A DNA stretch of 13,643 nucleotides from a bacterium (GTDB lineage: Bacteria > Verrucomicrobiota > Kiritimatiellia > UBA8416), in assembly GCA_020048935.1 (NCBI GenBank), contig JAIFLS010000023.1, positions 1 through 13,643 of the forward strand, given 5' to 3'. Positions 7,519-13,643 of this stretch are shown here, piece by piece. How positions within the stretch are numbered: the first letter of the stretch is position 1; each line of letters starts with the position of its first letter. The notes under the pieces are model-generated. The model worked only from the letters and a program-made list of their open reading frames with translations, was not told where the DNA came from and made no database searches. Position numbers and translations under genes: made by a program.

Positions 7519-7527
7519 TGTTATAGT
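7519..7527 (+). promoter_or_regulatory. Candidate extended -10 promoter before the Wzc-like gene
   Basis: TGTTATAGT (7519-7527) matches the extended -10 pattern TGnTATAAT with one mismatch, in the 95-bp gap between the Wza-like and Wzc-like genes. No good -35 box lies 17 bp upstream, which extended -10 promoters can do without. It may be a secondary promoter within the operon. Confidence 0.35.
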
Positions 7528-7586
7528 TGCATTCCGACAGCACGTTGGCAATGGCATTTGAACCGTGACGAGAAGGAAGTGTAACC

Positions 7587-9887
7587 ATGGCAGCACCACG
7601 ACCCGGCGGCGGCATATCCCACGAAGAGAACAAGATTGATTTCCGCATCTACCTGGGCATCATCCTGTTCCGCTGGCAGTTGATTGCCGCCTGTTTCCTG
7701 TATGCGCTGCTCGGGGCGGTCTTGTACCTGCATCTGGCACCGAAGAAGTTCGCGAGTAACACCAAGATCATGATCTACCGCGACCCGCTGCTGACGGTCA
7801 GCATGGAAGGGGCGCAGTGGACCTCCCTGCAAACGCATACCTTCATGCTGAACAACGCGAAGATGCACGAGCGGGTGGTGGGGCGCTTGACGGAAGCCTG
7901 GGCGGATCGTCTCGGCGGACGCCACCGCATGCAGCCGGGCATTTTCATTTCGCAGGTGCGCGGCGTGAACCCGATGTTGGAGGTCACCGTGCAGGCGGGC
8001 AACAAGGATTACACGGCCGCCTTCCTGAAGGTGCTGCTCGAGGAGCATGAACAGGAATGGCAGACCGTGCAGCGCCAGGCGCGCAATTCGGCGGGGGGGA
8101 TGCTGGAAAAGGAACTGGCCCGTCTGGAACAGCAGATCCAGACGTCCGAGAACGACCTGATCGAATACCAGCGGCTGCACGACATCGCGCGTGTCGAGGC
8201 ACGCGGCTCGATGGAAAGCCGCTACCTGAGCGCGCTGATGGAACGGCGCAACCAGTTGACCACGGAGCTGATGCTGCTGGAGGCGCAGACCCCGACCCTG
8301 GAAGGGGCCAATGCCGCTGTGATCAGCGATGTGGCACGCCTGACAAGGGGGACCGGTGAGGTCAAGGCCGATGCCGGTGAAAGCGTAACCCCCGCTGGCG
8401 AACCTATTCCCGGGCGCGATGCGGAAGTCACAACTGAGGAGACGCAGAAGACGGATGAGGCGATACAGGGGTTCCAGGACCTGCGGGTGAAGCTGCTTCG
8501 GCTGGAAGCGGAACAGGCTGAGCTGCTCAAGGTCCTCAAGGATGATCACCCGCGCCTGCGGGCCGTGCGCGACGAGATCCGCAGCATCCAGAACCAGATC
8601 GACGCCATGGCCGAGGTGCAATTGCGCAACCTGCAGGACCGCCACCGGGCCCTGAGCATCCAGCTCAACGCCATCGAGACGGCCGAATACAAATGGCAGG
8701 CCAAGAACCTGATGGCCAGCCAGCGCCAGGCGGAATTCATGCGCCTGCAATCCGTCATCTCGCGCTTTGAAAGCCACTACAACACGCTGTATACACGGCT
8801 GCACGACATGCGCGTATCCGAGGAACTCAAGGCCGAGCATTTCGTTCCCGAGGAGATCACAACCGAAAACGATCCGGTCTGGCCGGATCCGGTGAAGATC
8901 CTGATGGCGGCGCTGGCTGGCGGGCTGGGGCTCGGGTTCGGCATGGCGTTCCTGGCGCAGGTGGTGGACAACAAGGTCCAGACGATCAAGGATGTCGAGG
9001 GTACCCTCGGGATCCCGTTCCTGGGCGGCATCCCCTACTGGGCGCACAGCGGGCTCGAGAGCGCGATCCGCCCGATCGTGACCGAGGAGCATTCCACCGG
9101 TGCGATCGAGGCCTACCGTGCGCTGCGCACCAGCGTGCTGGCCGAGCTGAACAAGAAACACGAGAAGATCCTGCTGATCACCAGCGCGGACTCGCGCGAA
9201 GGCAAGACGCTGACCGCGCTGAACATCGCGATCATGGTGGCGCAGATGGGCAAGCGCGTCCTGCTGGTGGATATGGACTTGCGGCGCGGCCGCATCCATC
9301 GCTCGCTCGGGCTCGAGCGCGAGCCGGGCGTGACCGACGTGCTGCGCGAGGGCGGCTCGCTCAAGGACGTGATCCAGCCCGCCCGTATCGAGAACCTGTA
9401 CGTCGCCCCCGCGGGCAGCAGTATCGATGACAGTGCGGAGCTGCTTCAGACGGTCGATGTTGCCAAGTTCTTCTTCAGTGTTCTCGACGATTTCGACTAT
9501 ATCTTCGTGGATACCTCGCCGGTGCTGCGTGTGACCGATACCGTCATTCTCGCCAGCCAGGGCATCGGCCAGGTGCTCTATGTGGCCCGTGTCAACTTCA
9601 CCCCGAAGCCGATGATCCGCTACTCGCTGGACATGCTCAAGGACGCCAATATCCTGGGACTGGTCATGAACAGCATCGAGATGCACAAGATCAGCAGCCT
9701 GTACTATGCCTACCAGTACCCGAACTACGCCTACTACAGCAATGCCTACACCTACGGCTACAACTATTACTACTATGATGAAAACGGGGGCAGCGGGCGG
9801 CGGCACCGCCGTGGCACCGCGATGCTGCGCAAGCGGCTCGAGCAGTCACGCGGCTGGGTGCGCAAGATGCTGATGCCGATGCAGTAG
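7587..9887 (+). CDS. wzc: Wzc-type chain-length regulator with C-terminal tyrosine kinase (BY-kinase)
   Basis: 766 residues, close to E. coli Wzc (about 720). A first membrane helix lies at about 31-50 in a Wzz-type N-terminus. A long periplasmic part with coiled-coil stretches (about 150-230 and 285-420) is interrupted by a low-complexity insert (about 240-290). A Pro-containing motif DPVWPDPVK leads into a second membrane helix (about 437-460). The cytoplasmic kinase has Walker A with Gly539-Lys540-Thr541 (SADSREGKT), Walker A' with Asp562 and Asp564 (LLVDMDLRRGR) and Walker B ending at Asp642 (YIFVDTSPV). The tail has 14 Tyr between residues 706 and 730, the expected autophosphorylation cluster, then a basic extension to the stop. 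It would set polymer length and gate export with the Wza-like partner through cycles of tyrosine phosphorylation. No phosphatase gene is seen nearby. Start at 7587 is supported by AAGGA. Confidence 0.92.
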   Translation: MAAPRPGGGISHEENKIDFRIYLGIILFRWQLIAACFLYALLGAVLYLHLAPKKFASNTKIMIYRDPLLTVSMEGAQWTSLQTHTFMLNNAKMHERVVGRLTEAWADRLGGRHRMQPGIFISQVRGVNPMLEVTVQAGNKDYTAAFLKVLLEEHEQEWQTVQRQARNSAGGMLEKELARLEQQIQTSENDLIEYQRLHDIARVEARGSMESRYLSALMERRNQLTTELMLLEAQTPTLEGANAAVISDVARLTRGTGEVKADAGESVTPAGEPIPGRDAEVTTEETQKTDEAIQGFQDLRVKLLRLEAEQAELLKVLKDDHPRLRAVRDEIRSIQNQIDAMAEVQLRNLQDRHRALSIQLNAIETAEYKWQAKNLMASQRQAEFMRLQSVISRFESHYNTLYTRLHDMRVSEELKAEHFVPEEITTENDPVWPDPVKILMAALAGGLGLGFGMAFLAQVVDNKVQTIKDVEGTLGIPFLGGIPYWAHSGLESAIRPIVTEEHSTGAIEAYRALRTSVLAELNKKHEKILLITSADSREGKTLTALNIAIMVAQMGKRVLLVDMDLRRGRIHRSLGLEREPGVTDVLREGGSLKDVIQPARIENLYVAPAGSSIDDSAELLQTVDVAKFFFSVLDDFDYIFVDTSPVLRVTDTVILASQGIGQVLYVARVNFTPKPMIRYSLDMLKDANILGLVMNSIEMHKISSLYYAYQYPNYAYYSNAYTYGYNYYYYDENGGSGRRHRRGTAMLRKRLEQSRGWVRKMLMPMQ

Positions 9888-9920
9888 GGGCGATACACCC
9901 GGCCACGGCCGGCGGGGAGA

Positions 9921-11345
9921 ATGGATTGCGCGATGCGGTCGCACGTCAAACTACAGAGTTCCTGGGTGGTGCTGCTCGACCTCGGCTGCCTGCTGCTGAG
10001 CATCCTGCTGGCCGTCGTCCTGCGCTTCGGGCATGACGAGATGATCCAGTATGTCTTCGCGCGCTTCGACGGCTGGGTGGTCTTTGTCGGCAGCATCCTG
10101 ATCGCCAACTACATGGCGGGCAGTTACCGGGTGCAGTACAGCCTTTCGCGCTTCAACATGATGGTGACCTGGCTATTCTCGATGGCCTTCGCCATCCTGA
10201 TCCTGAGCGTCACGTCGTACGCCTGGTTCAAGATCCTGCTGGGGCGCGGCGTGCTCGGCCTGGCGGTCGTCTTCTATAGCGTCTTCTCGCTCTATCTCAG
10301 GATCGTGGTGGTGCGCTGGATCTATTCGGTCGTCGGCGTGGCCAAGCGCTTTGTGATCCTGGGAAACGGACCGGCCGACCAAAGGCTGCGCGATTATCTT
10401 GAGAATCCCTTTATCCTGCCGCGGCACCGCCTGGTGGCCTGGATCTCGCTGTGCCCGCCGGAACGCCGGCTACCCGCCGCGGACGGCCTGGTGATCGGTG
10501 GCGTGCCCGTGGTCGAGGCCACGGCGGACGAACTGCCGGACACGCTGAAAAGCCTGTCTGCGGATATGCTGGTGCTGGGGCGGTCGGCCATGTGGGATCT
10601 GAGCGGACTCTACGCCCGTCTGCGCCAAGTCCGCTTTTCGGGTTTCGAGGTGATCACCCCCATGGCGGTGACGGAAACCTATTGTGGACGGATCCCGCTG
10701 AACCTGATCGACGAGACCGAGACCATGCGCATGGGCATCGAGGACGGATTCCCGACCATGCTCCGCCTGAAGCGCGTCTGCGACATGACCTTCGCGATCA
10801 CGGGCGGTATCCTCTCGCTGCCGCTGCTCGCGTTGGCGGCGGTGCTGATCAAGCTGACCGACCTGCGCAGTCCGGTCTTCTACTCGCAGGTGCGGGTCGG
10901 ACGTCTCGGGCAGGTCTTCATGATCCATAAGCTACGCACCATGCGTCCGGATGCAGAGACCGGCACGGGTGCCGTCTGGTCCAGTGCCGACGACCCGCGC
11001 ATCACGCTCGTGGGGCGGGTGCTGCGGAAATTCCGGATCGACGAGCTGCCTCAGTTCTGGAACGTGCTGATCGGCGAGATGAGCCTGGTCGGGCCGCGCC
11101 CGGAGCGGCCGGAAATCGTCTCGCAGCTCGAACAGCAGATCCCGTTCTACAGCGAACGGGCGTATGCCCTGCCGGGACTGACCGGCTGGGCCCAGATCCA
11201 CTGCCCCTACGGCAATACCGTCGAGGCGGCACGCCGCAAGCTCGAATACGATCTTTACTACATCAAGAACATGTCGCCGAGTCTTGACCTGCAGATCATG
11301 CTGCGCACCCTGCGTACGGTTCTTTTCGCCCAGGAGAAGGAATGA
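9921..11345 (+). CDS. Polyprenyl-phosphate sugar phosphotransferase (WbaP/WcaJ type)
   Basis: 474 residues, the usual size for the family. The N-terminal half has about four membrane helices (13-35, 51-68, 82-100, 108-130) and a soluble nucleotide-binding-like region around 143-250 (RFVILGNGPADQRLRDYLEN). A membrane helix at about 288-311 leads into the catalytic domain: KLRTM (337-341) with Asp344-Ala-Glu, DDPRITLVG, FRIDELPQFWNVL (Asp374-Glu375), GEMSLVGPRPERPE, LPGLTGWAQ and KLEYDLYYIKN. The enzyme transfers a sugar-1-phosphate from a nucleotide sugar to undecaprenyl phosphate on the inner face of the inner membrane, starting the repeat unit; the sugar cannot be read from sequence. Start: ATG at 9921 has GGGGAG almost touching it, while the in-frame ATG at 9933 has it 13 nt away, so the true start is unsettled. 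A small GC palindrome (9899-9912) sits just upstream. Its stop overlaps the next start (ATGA). Confidence 0.93.
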   Translation: MDCAMRSHVKLQSSWVVLLDLGCLLLSILLAVVLRFGHDEMIQYVFARFDGWVVFVGSILIANYMAGSYRVQYSLSRFNMMVTWLFSMAFAILILSVTSYAWFKILLGRGVLGLAVVFYSVFSLYLRIVVVRWIYSVVGVAKRFVILGNGPADQRLRDYLENPFILPRHRLVAWISLCPPERRLPAADGLVIGGVPVVEATADELPDTLKSLSADMLVLGRSAMWDLSGLYARLRQVRFSGFEVITPMAVTETYCGRIPLNLIDETETMRMGIEDGFPTMLRLKRVCDMTFAITGGILSLPLLALAAVLIKLTDLRSPVFYSQVRVGRLGQVFMIHKLRTMRPDAETGTGAVWSSADDPRITLVGRVLRKFRIDELPQFWNVLIGEMSLVGPRPERPEIVSQLEQQIPFYSERAYALPGLTGWAQIHCPYGNTVEAARRKLEYDLYYIKNMSPSLDLQIMLRTLRTVLFAQEKE

Positions 11346-12247
11346 AGAACGCGTCTTCCTCCCGGCGGGAATGGTGGGTGGCGATCCTGCTGGTGCTGTG
11401 TGTGGCGCTGGTGGCGTTCTGGGAGATCACCTCGCGACTGGCCTCCCGTCCGTTCGACGACCTGCGGCTGAGCGCCGAGGATTTCGCCGGCTTCCGCCCG
11501 TCCGTGCCGTCCTGGGAGCTGCGGCTGGTGCATGTGAAGGCGACGCCGACGGAACCCACCGTGATCGCCTACGAGGCGCGCCATCGCCAGGAGGGGACAA
11601 CCGGTGCCGGCGAGCCGGTGCTGGTGCGCCTGGTGCATGGCTACAACATGGTCGATTGCATGCGGATCAAGCAGTACCAGGTCGAGCTGCTCGCGGATCG
11701 ACGCCGGCCTGCCAATGCGGCGGACCTGCCGGTGCAGGTCTGGCAACTGACATCCTCTGGCGGCAAGCGCATGGTCTGGGTGACCAGCATGCTGCGCGCA
11801 TCCGATTTCACGCCAACGGATACCGATACGCGTGACATGGCGTTCCCGCGGGTCGGAACGCCCGACGATCCGGCCTGGGCACCAACGGGGCTGAAGTGGA
11901 GCAGCTTCCGGCATCCCGTGCGCAACTTCCGGCTTTCCTTGCGCAGCAAGTGGAACGCCTCGCGCTCCGACCTGCTGACTTTCCTGCGCCTGCGCCAGCC
12001 CGCCTGGGCCAGCGACGTACTGCTGACCATGGTCAGCGAGTATCATGGCGCCGCCTCCGTCACGGATGCGACGAGTATCATGGCGCCGCCTCCGTCACGG
12101 ATGCGACGGAGGCCGAGGTCACCGCCTATGTGCTGGATGTGCACAACAAAATGGCCCGTCAGTTCCAGGCGCACGGCGACCTCACGGCGCGGGGGGAGCA
12201 GGCGGATAAGTAGGCGATCACATCGCGTTCCATGTTCAGTCTTCTGA
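11342..12247 (+). CDS. Membrane-anchored EpsI-like protein, C-terminus altered by frameshift
   Basis: 301 residues as it stands. One N-terminal membrane helix (about 11-28) with basic residues before it anchors a periplasmic domain. The segment LVRLVHGYNMVDCMRIKQYQ (Cys106) followed by VQVWQLTSSGGKRMVWVTSM resembles the region in EpsI/DUF3485 proteins where a Cys-containing motif precedes a strand running into an aromatic YW-type motif. EpsI proteins accompany exosortases, often fused to them. The match is weak, so the call rests partly on context. The start overlaps the phosphotransferase stop (ATGA) with AGGAG five bases upstream, so translation is probably coupled. From Glu233 an exact 35-bp tandem duplication breaks the frame. 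With a single copy the protein would be 278 residues, ending ...YVLDVHNKMARQFQAH...QADK at a stop at 12213. The present tail after Thr244 is Arg/Pro-rich and looks non-native. Confidence 0.6.
   Translation: MKNASSSRREWWVAILLVLCVALVAFWEITSRLASRPFDDLRLSAEDFAGFRPSVPSWELRLVHVKATPTEPTVIAYEARHRQEGTTGAGEPVLVRLVHGYNMVDCMRIKQYQVELLADRRRPANAADLPVQVWQLTSSGGKRMVWVTSMLRASDFTPTDTDTRDMAFPRVGTPDDPAWAPTGLKWSSFRHPVRNFRLSLRSKWNASRSDLLTFLRLRQPAWASDVLLTMVSEYHGAASVTDATSIMAPPPSRMRRRPRSPPMCWMCTTKWPVSSRRTATSRRGGSRRISRRSHRVPCSVF
12038..12107 (+). repeat. Exact 35-bp tandem duplication inside the EpsI-like gene
   Basis: Bases 12038-12072 and 12073-12107 are identical (start GAGTATCATGG, end GGATGCGAC). Because 35 is not a multiple of three, the second copy is read in another frame and shifts all that follows. 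Removing one copy restores a smooth reading frame to a stop at 12213. Near the right end, GCCTCCGTC (12088-12096) and GACGGAGGC (12105-12113) form a perfect 9-bp stem with an 8-nt loop, a structure that favours polymerase slippage. Confidence 0.95.
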
Positions 12248-12252
12248 AAGAA

Positions 12253-12308
12253 CCCACCCCGCCCTTCGGGCACCCCTCCATGGAGAGGTGCCCGAAGGGC
12301 GGGGTGGG
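12253..12308. terminator. Long perfect hairpin between convergent genes
   Basis: A 22-bp left arm (12253-12274) is perfectly complementary to 12287-12308. The 12-nt loop itself contains the palindrome CTCCATGGAG, so the whole stretch could form a 56-nt near-continuous stem. It lies between the EpsI-like gene and the convergent photolyase gene and could stop transcription from both sides, although no T-run follows in either direction. Hairpins with CCCGCCCTTCGGGC-type arms are, from memory, common dispersed repeats in some bacterial genomes, so it may be a repeat element rather than a dedicated terminator. Confidence 0.6.
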
Positions 12309-12325
12309 CGTCACGGAGCAAGAGG

Positions 12326-13643
12326 TCAGGCCAGCGCATCCACCTGCCGGACATAGGCGTCGATATCGAATTTGCGTTCGAGGCCGCTGGCCGCCATGTA
12401 GCGCACGGTCCCGAAGATGGGTCGCTCACCCCAGGGGCGGTCATGCTTGCCGAAGCACCAGGCCACGCCGGTAAAACCGTTGGCATCGCGCCCGTCGAGT
12501 TCGTATCTGTTGTTCAGGTAGAGCAGCGTCTCGAACGCGATCTCCGGCGATGGTGACCACTCGATCACCTTCTTGCCCCAGTACATGCGCATGTAGTTGT
12601 GCATCTTGCCGGTGGCGACCATCTCCTTCTGTGCCGCATTCCAGTAGCGGTCGTGTGTGGCGGCATTCTCGAACTGGTCCCGGCGATAGCAGACCTCGCG
12701 CGGATCGCTCCGGTGGCGGTCGAGCGTCTTGCGGGCCCAGTCGGGCAAGGCGTCGTAGGTATCGTACGCAGGCTGGTGATGCACGAAGTTCATGCTCAGC
12801 TCGCGGCGCACGATCAGTTCCTCCAGGTAGGCTTCCACAGCATCGGCGGGAGCCCCGGACGCCTGCACCTGCAGGGCGATATCGAGCGGCGAGACCTGGC
12901 CGAAGTGCAGGTAGGGGCTCATGTCGGAACAAATGCCGTTGGCCGGATCGTTGCGCGCGGTATGGTAGGTGGGCAGCTTGTCGCGGATGAACCGCGCCAG
13001 CGCGGTGGCCGCCGCGTCCTGGCCACCACGGAAGGTTGTCGACGGGGCGACCGTGCGGTCCAGGCGCAGATCATCGAGCGCTGGAATACCGGCATCGGCC
13101 TGTTTCTTGTCAAGGCGTGGAATCGTATCGGACGGTGCAGGCGCCAGCGGCACGAGGAAACGCTCGCGCAGGCGGTTGATCTTCGGGCGGATCGTGCGCG
13201 CGGCGTATTCTTCCTTGTCCGAGACCAGCGAAACCGGCACGACGACGTCGGTCTCCACGGCGGTGAACGGGCAGCGCACACACGCGGCGACGGCCTCGCG
13301 CCATTGCCGCTGGATACGCAGATAGCCGACATCCCCCACCAGCAAGGCCGCCCGGCCAGCCAATTCAGCAATCACATCCGGTGGAGCGCCCCGGTAAACG
13401 CCAAAAGCGATACCGCGCTCGCGCAACGCATTGGCTACATCGTGCAGCCCTTCAAGCATGAACGCATAATGCCGGGCATTGGCTTCCGGAAAACCATCCG
13501 TCAGCGCGAAGGCGACCCGCAGCGGCAGGCGGCAGGCCACCGCCGCCTCGAACGCCCATTCCAAGGCGTGGTTGCAGCGCGTTCGCTGGGCCTGCTGCAT
13601 CCAGTAGAGCACGTAGCGGCCAGGCAACGGCGCACCCCCGCGA
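12326..13643 (-). CDS. phr: Class II CPD photolyase, N-terminus beyond right edge
   Basis: Deoxyribodipyrimidine photo-lyase: a flavoprotein that uses blue light to split cyclobutane pyrimidine dimers in DNA. Class II hallmarks are present: YVLYWMQQAQR near the start, SDMSPYLHFGQVSP, EELIVRRELSMNFVHH, and DRYWNAAQKEMVATGKMHNY followed by MRMYWGKKVIEW. Counting from a possible TTG start at 13627, Trp329, Trp350 and Trp357 have exactly the spacing (21 and 7) of the electron-transfer tryptophans W360, W381 and W388 of the Methanosarcina mazei enzyme. The frame stays open upstream of 13627 to the window edge, and family members usually have some residues before YVLYWMQ, so the real start is probably outside and only a few residues are missing. 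The stop is at 12326-12328. The gene converges on the polysaccharide block and has no evident functional link to it. Confidence 0.92.
   Translation of the reverse strand, partial: RGGAPLPGRYVLYWMQQAQRTRCNHALEWAFEAAVACRLPLRVAFALTDGFPEANARHYAFMLEGLHDVANALRERGIAFGVYRGAPPDVIAELAGRAALLVGDVGYLRIQRQWREAVAACVRCPFTAVETDVVVPVSLVSDKEEYAARTIRPKINRLRERFLVPLAPAPSDTIPRLDKKQADAGIPALDDLRLDRTVAPSTTFRGGQDAAATALARFIRDKLPTYHTARNDPANGICSDMSPYLHFGQVSPLDIALQVQASGAPADAVEAYLEELIVRRELSMNFVHHQPAYDTYDALPDWARKTLDRHRSDPREVCYRRDQFENAATHDRYWNAAQKEMVATGKMHNYMRMYWGKKVIEWSPSPEIAFETLLYLNNRYELDGRDANGFTGVAWCFGKHDRPWGERPIFGTVRYMAASGLERKFDIDAYVRQVDALA

Noticed and set aside
2209..7532. Sigma-54 (-24/-12) promoters of the kind used by PEP-CTERM regulators, prompted by the TTGCA motifs
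   Set aside because: None of the three TTGCA sites has a TGG element at the required distance upstream.
9899..9912. GC palindrome CCGGCCACGGCCGG before the phosphotransferase as a terminator or riboswitch
   Set aside because: The loop is only 2-4 nt with no T-run, and such GC palindromes are common in this composition; noted only as possible leader structure.
11896..12213. A separate 105-residue gene at the end of the EpsI-like gene
   Set aside because: Only its C-terminal part is meaningful, and that is the displaced true end of the EpsI-like protein caused by the 35-bp duplication.

Overview
The window is GC-rich chromosomal DNA from a Gram-negative-type bacterium. It holds an outer-membrane polysaccharide exporter with a lipobox, an inner-membrane chain-length regulator/tyrosine kinase and an exosortase, all of which imply a double-membrane envelope. 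My best guess at the lineage is the PVC group (Kiritimatiellota, Lentisphaerota or Verrucomicrobiota). That rests on the style of the intergenic palindromes, the small protein at 1645-2178 and the exosortase gene organisation, all judged from memory, so it is a lean and not a determination.

Layout. At the left edge a minus-strand gene runs out of the window. It encodes the membrane half of an MFS/spermidine-synthase-like protein and has a near-consensus sigma-70 promoter. Next comes about 370 bp without a gene, carrying two palindromic repeats. A plus-strand block of six genes follows: a small conserved-looking protein of unknown function (1645-2178); a 1352-residue fusion of an exosortase to a very long TPR-type domain (2248-6306); a Wza-family polysaccharide export lipoprotein (6406-7491); a Wzz/Wzc-type chain-length regulator fused to a BY-kinase (7587-9887); a polyprenyl-phosphate sugar phosphotransferase that starts glycan assembly (9921-11345); and a short membrane-anchored protein that I tentatively read as EpsI-like, its start overlapping the previous stop (11342-12247). 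A strong hairpin then separates this block from a convergent class II CPD photolyase gene that runs off the right edge.

How the genes fit together. The phosphotransferase loads the first sugar on undecaprenyl phosphate, the Wzc-like protein controls chain length and export, and the Wza-like protein forms the outer-membrane conduit. The exosortase-TPR fusion and the EpsI-like protein tie the export machine to the sorting and processing of proteins carrying a C-terminal sorting signal (PEP-CTERM-like). No glycosyltransferase, flippase, polymerase or sorting substrate is encoded in the window, so this is the initiation, export and sorting core only.

Most notable points: (1) exosortase and TPR protein in one polypeptide; (2) an exact 35-bp tandem duplication in the EpsI-like gene that shifts the frame and replaces the last 34 residues; (3) several palindromic intergenic elements that look like dispersed repeats.
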